This document shows, piece by piece, positions 15,987 through 24,241 of a DNA stretch of 39,532 bases. Both the position numbers and the translations under genes were made by a program. The notes beneath the pieces were generated by a model. That model did not search any database. It saw nothing but the letters and a program-made list of their open reading frames with translations, and was not told where the DNA came from. Numbering within the stretch: position 1 is the first letter of the stretch; each line of letters starts with the position of its first letter. Source of the DNA: Chitinophagales bacterium (GTDB lineage Bacteria > Bacteroidota > Bacteroidia > Chitinophagales > Chitinophagaceae); assembly GCA_013298665.1 (NCBI GenBank), contig JAAFIK010000048.1, positions 1-39,532 of the forward strand, written 5' to 3'.

Positions 15987-16979
15987 TTGGCTACAAAGTT
16001 TTCAAAAGAGACCTACCTGTACTGGTACGAGCTGATGCTGCTATTGCGCCGTTTTGAAGAAAAATCAGGCCAATTGTACGGTATGCAGAAAATCCGGGGC
16101 TTCTGTCACCTTTATATTGGCCAGGAAGCAGTAGCTGCCGGCTGTATGACGGCAACCAACCCTGACGATAAGTTTATTACGGCTTACCGTGATCATGCCC
16201 TTGCAATAGCCAAGGGGGTGAGTGCCAAAAGCTGTATGGCCGAACTCTACGGAAAGGCTACCGGTTGCAGTAAGGGTAAGGGTGGCAGTATGCACTTCTT
16301 TGGGGTGAAGGAAAATTTCTTTGGCGGTCATGGTATTGTGGGTGCACAGATTGGTACAGGTGCCGGACTTGCTTTCGCAGAAAAGTATAAGGGAACCAAT
16401 AATATTGCGGTTTGTTTCTTTGGGGATGGGGCTGCCCGCCAGGGAATGTTGCACGAAACCTTTAATATGGCCATGCTCTGGAAATTGCCCATTATCTTCA
16501 TTTGCGAAAACAACAATTACGCAATGGGTACCTCGGTGGCACGTACCAGCAATGTACTGGACATCTATAAACTGGCAGATGCCTACGATATGCCCGGCGA
16601 TAGTGTGGATGGAATGAGTCCGGAGGATGTACACAATGCAGTACTTCGTGCGGCCAACCGCGCTCGTGAGAAAGGCGGTCCTACCTTACTCGAAATCAAA
16701 ACCTACCGTTACAAGGGACACAGTATGAGCGATCCGCAGAAATATCGCACCAAGGAAGAGGTGGAAGAGTATAAAGAGAAAGATCCGATCGATCATACGC
16801 ATAAAATACTTACAGAAGAGTTTGGCGTAACTGAAGCAGAGATAGAAGTAATCAATGAAAGGGTAAAAGCGGAAGTGGAAGAGTCGGTAACCTTTGCCGA
16901 GGAAAGCCCATGGCCGGATGACAGCGAACTCCTGAAAGACGTGTATGTACAGGAGGATTACCCCTTTATTGTTGATTAA
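15987..16979 (+). CDS. pdhA: Pyruvate dehydrogenase E1 component, alpha subunit
   Basis: 330 residues starting at a TTG codon (MATKFSKETYLYWYELMLLLRRFEEK). No in-frame ATG would retain this conserved N-terminus. The thiamine diphosphate motif is present: FFGDGAARQGMLHETFNMA followed by ENNNYAMGT. The RYKGHSMSDPQKYR block carries the phosphorylation-loop-like segment of branched 2-oxo acid dehydrogenases. With an E1 beta subunit it decarboxylates pyruvate and acetylates the lipoyl group of E2. The beta subunit gene is not adjacent, which is common in this phylum. It is followed after 43 bp by a TPR membrane protein gene. Confidence 0.94.
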   Translation: MATKFSKETYLYWYELMLLLRRFEEKSGQLYGMQKIRGFCHLYIGQEAVAAGCMTATNPDDKFITAYRDHALAIAKGVSAKSCMAELYGKATGCSKGKGGSMHFFGVKENFFGGHGIVGAQIGTGAGLAFAEKYKGTNNIAVCFFGDGAARQGMLHETFNMAMLWKLPIIFICENNNYAMGTSVARTSNVLDIYKLADAYDMPGDSVDGMSPEDVHNAVLRAANRAREKGGPTLLEIKTYRYKGHSMSDPQKYRTKEEVEEYKEKDPIDHTHKILTEEFGVTEAEIEVINERVKAEVEESVTFAEESPWPDDSELLKDVYVQEDYPFIVD

Positions 16980-17022
16980 TACAATTTAACCCTACACAAT
17001 TTCATCATTATACAATACAAAA

Positions 17023-17763
17023 ATGGCAGACAAAAAAGCAGAAGTGACAGTACAGGCGGCTCAGGCAAGCGCCGGTAGTGAGGCGATCGTTGCAAGAGCA
17101 AAAAATTTCTGGGATAAATTCAGCAAACCCATAATCATGGCGGGCAGTGCCGTCATACTGCTCGTTGGTGGGTGGTTTATCTATAAATATATGTTCAAAC
17201 TGCCCAAGGAAGAAAAGGCAGCTGATGCCGTTTTTGCAGCCGAGCGCCTGTTTACCAAGATGGTTAATGCGGGTACTTACAGCAAGGATACCATTAATAC
17301 GATCCTTTCCGGTGGTGATATGGGCAGCGGTAAAATTACCGGTTTGCTCAACATCATCAATAACCAGGGCGGTACCCCGGCTGCCAACCGTGCGCATTAT
17401 ATGGCTGGTGCCTGCTACCTCCATAGCGGAGAGTTCGACAAGGCGATCAAACAATTAAAGGAATTTGATGGTAATGGCGCCCACCAGATACAGAGCCTGG
17501 CTTATGGTATGATCGCTGATGCTTATGCACAGCAAAAGAAAAATGATGAAGCGCTTTCATATTACAGGAAAGCTGCAGCAGAAAATGAGTCGGATGAGAT
17601 CATTACGCCGGAAGCACTGTTTAAAGCAGCGCAGTTCTGTGAAGTAAACGGTAAACCCAAAGATGCGATTGAACTGTATAAAAAAATCAAAGACAGGTAT
17701 CCTGCAAGCATTGCAGCAGGGGATGTGGATAAATGCCTGGGCAGGTTGGGAGTGACCAATTAA
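17023..17763 (+). CDS. Tetratricopeptide-repeat membrane protein (YfgM-like topology)
   Basis: 246 residues: a cytosolic Ala-rich N-terminus, one membrane helix (IIMAGSAVILLVGGWFIYKYMF, about 38-59), then a periplasmic TPR region. Recognisable TPR-like helices include HYMAGACYLHSGEFDKAIKQLKEF, SLAYGMIADAYAQQKKNDEALSYYRKAA and ALFKAAQFCEVNGKPKDAIELYKKI. The topology resembles YfgM, an ancillary SecYEG/chaperone-network protein, but the identity is inferred from layout only. It lies between pdhA and ribH with short spacers (43 and 21 bp), so co-transcription is likely. Confidence 0.85.
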   Translation: MADKKAEVTVQAAQASAGSEAIVARAKNFWDKFSKPIIMAGSAVILLVGGWFIYKYMFKLPKEEKAADAVFAAERLFTKMVNAGTYSKDTINTILSGGDMGSGKITGLLNIINNQGGTPAANRAHYMAGACYLHSGEFDKAIKQLKEFDGNGAHQIQSLAYGMIADAYAQQKKNDEALSYYRKAAAENESDEIITPEALFKAAQFCEVNGKPKDAIELYKKIKDRYPASIAAGDVDKCLGRLGVTN

Positions 17764-17784
17764 TTTTCGCGTCTAACATCAACT

Positions 17785-18276
17785 ATGGCAATAGTCAATA
17801 CTAATTTTTTCGATACAACAGGCACCCCGTTTGCGGAAGGTGCCTGTATCGTTATTGTGCGTACAGAATGGAACGCCGCTATCATTGATCTGCTCGAAGC
17901 CGGTTGTGTGGAAACACTGAAGGCACACGGTGCAATGGTAAAAGTGATTACTGTACCCGGTGCGGTGGAAATCCCTTTTGCGGTAAGAAAGTACTGGCTT
18001 TCGCACCGTTATAAACCCGGTAAGCCGGATGCTTTTATAACGCTTGGTTGTGTATTACGTGGCGATACCCCGCATTTCGATTATGTATGTCAATCGGTTA
18101 CACAAGGGGTGACCGCATTAAATCTTGAGTTGCCTGTACCAACCGTCTTCGGTATACTTACGGTAGATAACCAGCAGCAGGCAGACGAGCGTACCGGAGG
18201 CATCCATGGCCACAAGGGCAGCGAAGCCGCCATCACTGCCCTGAAAATGATTCACCTTGTTAAATCGTTTACTTAA
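17785..18276 (+). CDS. ribH: 6,7-dimethyl-8-ribityllumazine synthase
   Basis: 163 residues. Family blocks are all present: RTEWNAAIIDLLEAGC, VPGAVEIPFAVRK (substrate-binding loop), ITLGCVLRGDTPHFDYVCQSV with the catalytic His, VFGILTVDN and QQADERTGGIHGHKGSEAA. It condenses 5-amino-6-ribitylaminouracil with dihydroxybutanone phosphate, the penultimate step of riboflavin synthesis, in the cytosol. It begins 21 bp after the TPR gene. No FMN riboswitch is seen upstream, and no other rib gene is in the window. Confidence 0.97.
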   Translation: MAIVNTNFFDTTGTPFAEGACIVIVRTEWNAAIIDLLEAGCVETLKAHGAMVKVITVPGAVEIPFAVRKYWLSHRYKPGKPDAFITLGCVLRGDTPHFDYVCQSVTQGVTALNLELPVPTVFGILTVDNQQQADERTGGIHGHKGSEAAITALKMIHLVKSFT

Positions 18277-18297
18277 ACTGAATGGAGGAATAAGCCG

Positions 18298-19023
18298 TTG
18301 AGAGTACAGATATTTATACCATGCTTTGTTGACCAGTTGTATCCGCAAACCGCATTTAATATGGTGAAGGTGCTCGAAAAGGCGTGCTGTGACGTACAGT
18401 ATAACCCGAACCAGACCTGTTGCGGACAACCTGCTTTTAATGCCGGCTTCTGGGATGAATCGCGGGCGGTATGCAGTAAGTTTATAAAGGACTTTGAGGG
18501 TACGGACTATGTGGTTACTCCCAGCGCCAGTTGTGCAGGATTTATCCGCAACTATTATCCCAAACTTTTTGAAAACTCTTCTGCCCACAATCAGGTAAAA
18601 GATCTTGGTAAACGCACTTTTGAGTTTACGGAATTCCTGACAGACGTACTGAAGATCGAGAACTATGGTGCTGTGATGCCGGGTAAAGCGACTTACCACG
18701 ATAGTTGTGCGGGGCTGCGTGAATGTAAGATCAAGGAAGGTCCGCGCCGTTTGCTCAGCCATGTGCAGGGGCTGGAACTTGTGGAAATGCCGGATAACGA
18801 AACCTGTTGCGGATTTGGCGGCACATTTGCTGTTAAGTTTGAGGGAATATCGGCAGGTATGGCCGATCAGAAAGTAAACAATGCCCTCAGCGTGGGAGCA
18901 GAATACATCATTTCTACTGACCTTAGCTGCCTCATGCACATAGACGGATATGCTGCAGAAAAATCATTGCCGCTTAAAACCATGCATATTGCAGATGTAC
19001 TGGCGCATGGCTGGGAGGAATAG
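18298..19023 (+). CDS. (Fe-S)-binding CCG-domain protein, LutA/YkgE family
   Basis: 241 residues, started at TTG 18298, preceded nine bases upstream by GGAGG (18284-18288), one of the few clear Shine-Dalgarno sites in the window. Two cysteine-rich CCG domains are visible: CCGQPAFNAGFWDESR (about residue 40) and DSCAGLRECKI...ETCCGFGGTFAVKFEGIS in the second half, with paired upstream cysteines (FIPCFVDQ, PSASCAGF). The family includes LutA of the L-lactate utilisation complex and YkgE; such subunits bind iron-sulfur clusters and partner with flavin or quinone oxidoreductases. LutB and LutC are not adjacent, so the partner is unknown. The GlcD-like oxidase at 11 kb is one candidate. Confidence 0.87.
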   Translation: MRVQIFIPCFVDQLYPQTAFNMVKVLEKACCDVQYNPNQTCCGQPAFNAGFWDESRAVCSKFIKDFEGTDYVVTPSASCAGFIRNYYPKLFENSSAHNQVKDLGKRTFEFTEFLTDVLKIENYGAVMPGKATYHDSCAGLRECKIKEGPRRLLSHVQGLELVEMPDNETCCGFGGTFAVKFEGISAGMADQKVNNALSVGAEYIISTDLSCLMHIDGYAAEKSLPLKTMHIADVLAHGWEE

Positions 19024-19088
19024 GTTGCCCTGATGGTGGCTACAAAAGGGGCATTGTCTGCCTGTTGTCCGTTCATATATACCTGTGC

Positions 19089-19120
19089 TTTGCCCTTATG
19101 AAAGCAAATCATTACTTTTA
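19089..19120 (+). promoter_or_regulatory. Promoter of the EVE-domain/sirtuin unit
   Basis: TTTG at 19089-19092, a 20-bp spacer and TACTTTTA at 19113-19120 (one mismatch to TAnnTTTG). The ATG is at 19142, which supports that start over longer in-frame possibilities that begin upstream of this promoter. Confidence 0.5.
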
Positions 19121-19141
19121 CCGCCACTTACAATTATTTAT

Positions 19142-19549
19142 ATGGCGTACTGGCTGATTAAATCAGAACCCTTCAAATACAGTTGGGATCAATTCGTAAA
19201 GGATAAGCAAACTTTTTGGGATGGTGTACGCAATTATGCGGCACGCAATAACCTCAGGGCTATGCAGAAAGGGGATGAGGCATTCTTTTACCATAGTAAT
19301 GAGGGCGTTGAGATTGTTGGTATTGCCAAAGTGGTTAAAGAGGCTTATCAGGATCCTACCACTGAAGATCCCAATTGGGTTGTGGTGGATTTTAAACCTG
19401 TACGTAAACTGAAAAAAACTGTATCATTAGCCCGTATAAAAGCTGAAACCGCATTGGCCAATATGGCTTTGGTGCGGCTGGGTCGTTTGTCGGTACAACC
19501 GGTAACGCCGGAGGAATGGTATACGGTACTTGAAATGGCAGGGGAATAA
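19142..19549 (+). CDS. EVE domain-containing protein
   Basis: 135 residues from the ATG at 19142 (MAYWLIKSEPFKYSWDQF). The EVE domain, a PUA-like fold, is recognisable from WLIKSEP, FWDGVRNYAARNNLRAMQKGDEAFFYHSN, IVGIAKVVKEAYQDPT and WVVVDFKPVRKL. EVE domains bind modified bases in DNA or RNA. The stand-alone form, homologous to thymocyte nuclear protein 1, is widespread in bacteria and its target is not settled. It is 23 bp upstream of the sirtuin gene and probably shares its transcript. Confidence 0.92.
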   Translation: MAYWLIKSEPFKYSWDQFVKDKQTFWDGVRNYAARNNLRAMQKGDEAFFYHSNEGVEIVGIAKVVKEAYQDPTTEDPNWVVVDFKPVRKLKKTVSLARIKAETALANMALVRLGRLSVQPVTPEEWYTVLEMAGE

Positions 19550-19572
19550 ACCATTCTTGAATACAGGGCGCA

Positions 19573-20271
19573 ATGGATAAACAAAAACTCATCATACTCA
19601 CCGGGGCGGGCATCAGTGCTGAGAGCGGCCTGAAAACATTTCGCGATAGTGATGGCTTGTGGAATGGCCATAGGGTGGAAGATGTAGCCACGCCACATGC
19701 TTTCCATCGCAATCCGGCAATGGTACTCGACTTCTACAACCAGCGCCGTAAAGATATTGCTGTTGCACAACCCAACACGGCTCATATGGGTCTGGCAGCA
19801 CTTGAGGCACATTTTGATGTAACCGTTATCACACAAAATATCGACGACCTCCATGAAAGGGCAGGGAGTACTCATGTACTTCACCTGCATGGTGAAATTT
19901 TTAAGATGCGCAGCGTAAAGAATGAAAGGGTGCATTATGAGATCAGGGGTGATATAAACCCGGGCGACCTGGCACCGGATGGTGGTCAGTTGCGTCCTTC
20001 TATTGTATGGTTTGAAGAACCGGTACCGTTGATCAGTGTTGCTGCGGATATTATCGCGGATGCAGATGTTTTTGTATTGGTGGGAACATCGCTCCAGGTG
20101 TATCCGGCTGCCGGATTGATTCAGTATGTGCCTCTGGTAACACCCAAATACATTATCGATAAAAAGATACCGGAGATGGGCGAATATGGCAATATGTATT
20201 TTATTGAAAAGCCTGCAACGGAAGGTGTGGGAGATTTGTTTGTCCGGCTCACGGGAAAGATGCTGCAATAA
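19573..20271 (+). CDS. cobB: NAD-dependent protein deacylase, sirtuin (zinc-less class III-like)
   Basis: 232 residues. Sirtuin motifs are GAGISAESGLKTFRD (11-25), TQNIDDLHERAG (87-98) with the NAD-binding Asn and Asp, LHLHGE (catalytic His106) and LVGTSLQVYPAAGL. Tyr55 and Arg58 form the Y-x-x-R pair that recognises succinyl or malonyl groups in class III sirtuins. The region between the catalytic His and PSIVWFEE contains no cysteine, so the usual four-Cys zinc site is missing. This seems to be a lineage feature of Bacteroidota rather than damage, because the flanking fold is intact. It removes acyl groups from lysine in the cytosol. Confidence 0.93.
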   Translation: MDKQKLIILTGAGISAESGLKTFRDSDGLWNGHRVEDVATPHAFHRNPAMVLDFYNQRRKDIAVAQPNTAHMGLAALEAHFDVTVITQNIDDLHERAGSTHVLHLHGEIFKMRSVKNERVHYEIRGDINPGDLAPDGGQLRPSIVWFEEPVPLISVAADIIADADVFVLVGTSLQVYPAAGLIQYVPLVTPKYIIDKKIPEMGEYGNMYFIEKPATEGVGDLFVRLTGKMLQ

Positions 20272-20478
20272 TCATGGCCAATCAAAGGGCAACAGAAAGG
20301 ATGAGGAGATGATAAAACACTTTATCGCAATAATACTTTTTGAAGGGATATTCAGGAAACTATGTATCGCTGGGGTTTTCTTATCGCTTTAATACTGCCC
20401 GGAAATAGTATGCTGCCCCGGGGGTGAGGGATAACGAAACATAACCGCTTATAGATAAGGATACACTGATGATCAGGA

Positions 20479-21408
20479 TTAAATTCTTTGCAATAATTCG
20501 CTATACAGTCTTGTATAGGTTGGTACCGCTATCTGTAGTTGCTCACCTGTTGCAACAACATACCCTGTGAGGGAGTTTACTTCTGTGAATGGTTTTCCCG
20601 CACGATAATCATTGTGCATAGATGAGGTGTTTTCAGGTGGTAATGAATGTAAACGATTCAGTGTTCTGGTCTTTATATCGGTACTGATAGAGACGCCTTT
20701 GGCTTTAGCAATCCCGATTACTTCGCCAATTAACACCTGCACAGTATTTTCATGCTGCTGCATCAGTTCACCAATGGCGCAGTTGAAATAAGAAGTTGCT
20801 GTAGCGGTAGGTGAAATAAAAATAAATTTCTCCCAGATGATGGAGGTAATTGTATTGCTGAGCGTAGCTTCTATACCCGCCTCCAGCATGAGTTTTTCAA
20901 GTTTCGAAAGCCTCGGATCTGTTTTTCCTTCCAGTCCGAAATACAGCAACTGTATATTGCCCTTATGTTCTATAACACCTGCTTCCCTGAGTCGTGCAAC
21001 GATGTATACACATCCATCTGCAATACAGGCATCCGGAAGCAGGCGTGCAATTTTGTCTGCTGCATCCACCCCATTGAGCAGGGGCAGCAGTACGGTGTAC
21101 GCGCCGATACAGGGTTTGAGTTGTTCAATCGTTGCTTCAAGGTCGTAGCCTTTGGTACAGATCAGGATATAATCAGCAATACCGATGGCCTGGGTATCAT
21201 CTGTTGCCCGTGCGGGGTGTACGGTAAATGTATGGGTGTCTTCTTCAATCCTTAAACCCGACTCCTGTATTTTCTGAAGGTGTTTACCCCGTGCAAGGAA
21301 TACGATTTCTACCTGGTCGTGTGCATGATATTTACGGGCTAAAAGCCCGCCAAAGTATCCACCCACTCCACCAATCCCTGCAACCAGTATGGTTATTTTT
21401 TTTGTCAT
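20479..21408 (-). CDS. panE: 2-dehydropantoate 2-reductase family protein
   Basis: 309 residues. The N-terminal NADP-binding motif is VAGIGGVGGYFGGLLARK, followed by LICTKGYDLEATIEQL with the conserved lysine, LLPLLNGVDAADKI and the C-terminal helical domain with WEKFIFISPTATATSYF and STSSMHNDYRAGKPFTEVNSLTGYVV (abbreviated; see about residues 260-290). This is the PanE/ApbA family, which reduces ketopantoate to pantoate for coenzyme A synthesis. Some paralogues act on other 2-keto acids, so the symbol is probable rather than certain. It is a single leftward gene, convergent with the sirtuin gene across a 207-bp spacer in which I see no clear terminator or small gene. Confidence 0.88.
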   Translation of the reverse strand: MTKKITILVAGIGGVGGYFGGLLARKYHAHDQVEIVFLARGKHLQKIQESGLRIEEDTHTFTVHPARATDDTQAIGIADYILICTKGYDLEATIEQLKPCIGAYTVLLPLLNGVDAADKIARLLPDACIADGCVYIVARLREAGVIEHKGNIQLLYFGLEGKTDPRLSKLEKLMLEAGIEATLSNTITSIIWEKFIFISPTATATSYFNCAIGELMQQHENTVQVLIGEVIGIAKAKGVSISTDIKTRTLNRLHSLPPENTSSMHNDYRAGKPFTEVNSLTGYVVATGEQLQIAVPTYTRLYSELLQRI

Positions 21409-21419
21409 GATAGATCCAT

Positions 21420-21439
21420 GGGCAGCTTTTATGCTGCCC
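21420..21439 (-). promoter_or_regulatory. Hairpin in the panE 5' leader
   Basis: GGGCAGC (21420-21426) and GCTGCCC (21433-21439) form a perfect 7-bp stem with a 6-nt loop, ending 11 bases before the panE ATG. It lies between that ATG and the -7 element, so it would be in the mRNA leader and could affect translation. Confidence 0.45.
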
Positions 21440-21453
21440 GGTTATTGATTATA

Positions 21454-21461
21454 CAAAGATA
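21454..21461 (-). promoter_or_regulatory. -7 element of panE
   Basis: Read leftward this is TATCTTTG, an exact TAnnTTTG match, 46 bp before the panE ATG. No TTG is found 19-22 bp further upstream, so the -33 half is missing or weak. Confidence 0.45.
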
Positions 21462-21636
21462 GGTGAACCTTTCCGGCTATCCAGCCCCGGCTCAACAGGC
21501 GGCTATGGTTCCGGCAAAGGTAATCGGGTATCCGGCGCAGGTGGGTTGCCCGCTCATCTATTTCATCGTTTATCATCCCATCATTTTCCCATACATTCGT
21601 ACCCAATTTCAACCAAACGCATTGGCATACCGATAC

Positions 21637-24222
21637 ATGGCAACAATCAAGCAACTGACGATACTGCTTTTTGCAGTTTTTATGAGCACTACTACAAAGG
21701 CACAGGCGCCTAAAACCTATCATTCGGCGGAAATCCTGCAGCAACTACGCAAGCTCAAAGTATTGGGTGCTGTCCTGTATGTGGCTGCACACCCGGACGA
21801 TGAGAACACGCGTCTGCTGGCTTATCTGGCTAATGAAAAGTTGTACCGGACGGGTTACCTGAGTCTTACCCGCGGGGATGGCGGACAGAACCTGATTGGT
21901 GATGAGCAGGGGATTGACCTCGGGCTTATCCGCACACAGGAGCTGCTTGCTGCAAGACGCATTGATGGCGCAGAACAGCTTTTCAGCCGGGCCTATGATT
22001 TCGGGTATAGCAAGAGCCCGGAGGAAACCATGCGTACCTGGGGTAAGGAAGCCATACTGGGTGATGTGGTATGGGTGATCCGGCAGTTTAAGCCCGATGT
22101 GATCATCTGCCGTTTTCCCACCACCGGTGAGGGCGGGCATGGTCATCATACGGCTTCTGCGATACTTGCGGAAGAGGCGTTTGATGCTGCTGCTGATCCC
22201 AACCGCTTTCCCGAGCAATTGCAAAATGGCGTTACCGTGTGGAAGGCCAAGCGCTTGCTTTGGAACACCTTCAGCTTCGGTTCCACCAATACGCAGCGCG
22301 AAGATCAGTTTAAAATAGACGTTGGACAGTATAATCCATTGCTGGGTAAGAGTTATGGTGAACTGGCCGCACAAAGCCGGAGCCAGCATAAAAGCCAGGG
22401 CTTTGGTGTGCCTGCACAACGCGGCAGCCAGATTGAGTATTTCAAAACCATTAAGGGTGAAGCGCCGGTAAAAGACCTGATGGATGGCGTGGACAATACC
22501 TGGGCAAGGGTAAACCCATCCTCTGCATTGCCGCTCAGCATCGACTCGCTTATTGCAGGATTCAGTACGCTTCAGCCTGAGCGCAGTGCGAGCGGCCTGA
22601 TACAGATCAGCCAACAACTTTTGGCCATGCAGCAACAAGGGCTGACCATGACAGATCATAACCCGGTACAGGGTAAAGACATGGGGACAAGCAGCAGCGT
22701 AATAAATGATGTTGCCAGGTATTGGGTGAATCTGAAGATACGTGAAGCCAGCCGGATGATTGCGGCCTGTATGGGTATCTATACAGAGGCAACCGTAGCC
22801 AATCAACTCAATGTAAAGGGGGATAGTATGCGCATCAGTTTGTCTGTCATCAACAGGAGCAGTCTGCCGCTGAACAGGGTCTCCGTTCAGGCCATGGGTG
22901 GCAGCGCGCAGTTTGATTCAATCGGTAACAACATCGCGCGCAGCAAAAACATCACGGTGTATCTTAGTGAAACAGCACCCTCTTCCCAGCCTTACTGGCT
23001 GGAACAGGGACTGGATAGCGGCCGCTTTGTGGTGAGTACAAAAACAAAGATTGGTATGCCTGAGGATCAGCCTTATTATGCAACATTCAGTACCCTGATT
23101 AACAATGTACCGGTGGAGATACGCCAACCCATACAATATAAGTACACTGATCCGGTAAAGGGAGAGCTGTTTGAACCGATGCAGGTTGTAAACCCGGTCT
23201 TTATCAGTACCACTCCGTCCTTCCTGTTGTTTAATACCAATGTCAAAAAGCAAACCAGGAAAGTAAATATTGACCTGCAGTTCAACAGCAAGCTTACCGA
23301 TAGTTCAAACCTGATGTATTATATAGGTTCCGAAAGGGTAAATGTTTTTGATAGTCTGCTGTCTGTAGGTAAGGGAGATAAAAAGCGCTTTACCCTGAAC
23401 CTGGCCCAGCCTTCCGCAGCGGCAGGGAATCCGGCGATGCTCAGCCCGGTCTTCAAAAACAAATGGCTGAAAACGGAGCAGGAGATGACCCTGCGCAAAA
23501 TCGCCTATGATCATATCCCAGATATCTATTACCACTACCGCGATCCGGTAAAAATAGTACCTGTTGACCTGAAAACATCGGGCAGTACGGCGGGCTATAT
23601 TGTTGGGGCAGGGGATAAGGTACCCGAAGCACTGGAGCAGATGGGGTATAAAGTAACCTTGCTGCGGGAGGCAGATATTACAACCTCCAACCTGCGGCAG
23701 TTTGACGTGGTGATTACAGGTATACGCGCGTACAATACCAACGACTGGATGAACAATGTATATGAGACACTGATGCAGTACGTTAAAGAAGGGGGTACCA
23801 TGGTGGTACAGTATAATACGTCAAATCAAATAGGCCCGGTACGCGCTAAAATATCGCCATATCCCTTTTCCATTTCGCGCAACCGGATTACTGATGAAAA
23901 TGCAACGGTCAATTTTCTGCAGCCCGATCACCCGGTGCTGAATTTCCCCAATAAAATTACCGGGGCCGATTTCAATGGCTGGATACAGGAAAGAAGTATT
24001 TACCATGCCGAGAAAGCAGACAGCAATTACCGGTCGATTCTCAGCATAGCAGATCCGGGCGAAAAGGCCGATAACGGTGCCTTGATCGTAACCGATTATG
24101 GCAAGGGCAGGTTTGTTTATACAGGGTTGGTTTTCTTCAGGGAATTGCCTGCAGGTGTTCCCGGTGCTTACCGGCTTTTTGCCAACCTGATTGCCAATAA
24201 AGGACGTCGTTATTTTAAATAA
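21637..24222 (+). CDS. Secreted PIG-L family deacetylase with C-terminal GATase-like domain
   Basis: 861 residues from the ATG at 21637, which gives a clear signal peptide (MATIKQLTILLFAVFMSTTTKA) cleaved near QAPKTY. A start 58 codons upstream would bury it. The N-terminal PIG-L/LmbE domain has AHPDDE at 51-56 and a distal GHGHH, supplying the zinc ligands; the family removes N-acetyl groups from amino-sugar compounds. A middle region of about 350 residues looks beta-sandwich-like. The C-terminal third (IVGAGDKVPEALEQMGYKVTLL...VVITGIRAYNTND...GGTMVVQYNT) resembles a class-I glutamine-amidotransferase-like/ThuA-type fold. Followed by a small membrane peptide and a sodium:solute symporter, it may release a sugar or amino-sugar that the symporter imports. 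Confidence 0.9.
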   Translation: MATIKQLTILLFAVFMSTTTKAQAPKTYHSAEILQQLRKLKVLGAVLYVAAHPDDENTRLLAYLANEKLYRTGYLSLTRGDGGQNLIGDEQGIDLGLIRTQELLAARRIDGAEQLFSRAYDFGYSKSPEETMRTWGKEAILGDVVWVIRQFKPDVIICRFPTTGEGGHGHHTASAILAEEAFDAAADPNRFPEQLQNGVTVWKAKRLLWNTFSFGSTNTQREDQFKIDVGQYNPLLGKSYGELAAQSRSQHKSQGFGVPAQRGSQIEYFKTIKGEAPVKDLMDGVDNTWARVNPSSALPLSIDSLIAGFSTLQPERSASGLIQISQQLLAMQQQGLTMTDHNPVQGKDMGTSSSVINDVARYWVNLKIREASRMIAACMGIYTEATVANQLNVKGDSMRISLSVINRSSLPLNRVSVQAMGGSAQFDSIGNNIARSKNITVYLSETAPSSQPYWLEQGLDSGRFVVSTKTKIGMPEDQPYYATFSTLINNVPVEIRQPIQYKYTDPVKGELFEPMQVVNPVFISTTPSFLLFNTNVKKQTRKVNIDLQFNSKLTDSSNLMYYIGSERVNVFDSLLSVGKGDKKRFTLNLAQPSAAAGNPAMLSPVFKNKWLKTEQEMTLRKIAYDHIPDIYYHYRDPVKIVPVDLKTSGSTAGYIVGAGDKVPEALEQMGYKVTLLREADITTSNLRQFDVVITGIRAYNTNDWMNNVYETLMQYVKEGGTMVVQYNTSNQIGPVRAKISPYPFSISRNRITDENATVNFLQPDHPVLNFPNKITGADFNGWIQERSIYHAEKADSNYRSILSIADPGEKADNGALIVTDYGKGRFVYTGLVFFRELPAGVPGAYRLFANLIANKGRRYFK

Positions 24223-24241
24223 ACCATCAGTCATTACCATT

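Noticed and set aside
17764..17784. FMN riboswitch before ribH
   Set aside because: Only 21 bp separate ribH from the previous gene, far too short for an FMN riboswitch.
19348..20268. Long minus-strand frame (306 codons) opposite the EVE and sirtuin genes
   Set aside because: Both opposite-strand genes have strong family motifs; the antisense product has none.
20272..20478. Small gene or terminator between the sirtuin and panE genes
   Set aside because: Short frames here lack a leader, hydrophobic segment or motif, and I found no convincing stem with a T tract.
21463..21636. 58-codon extension of the PIG-L gene
   Set aside because: It removes the signal peptide from the N-terminus and overlaps the panE promoter region.
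21745..22806. Long open frame (353 codons) on the minus strand opposite the PIG-L gene
   Set aside because: Shadow of the real coding frame; its translation is His/Cys/Gln-rich without domain motifs.
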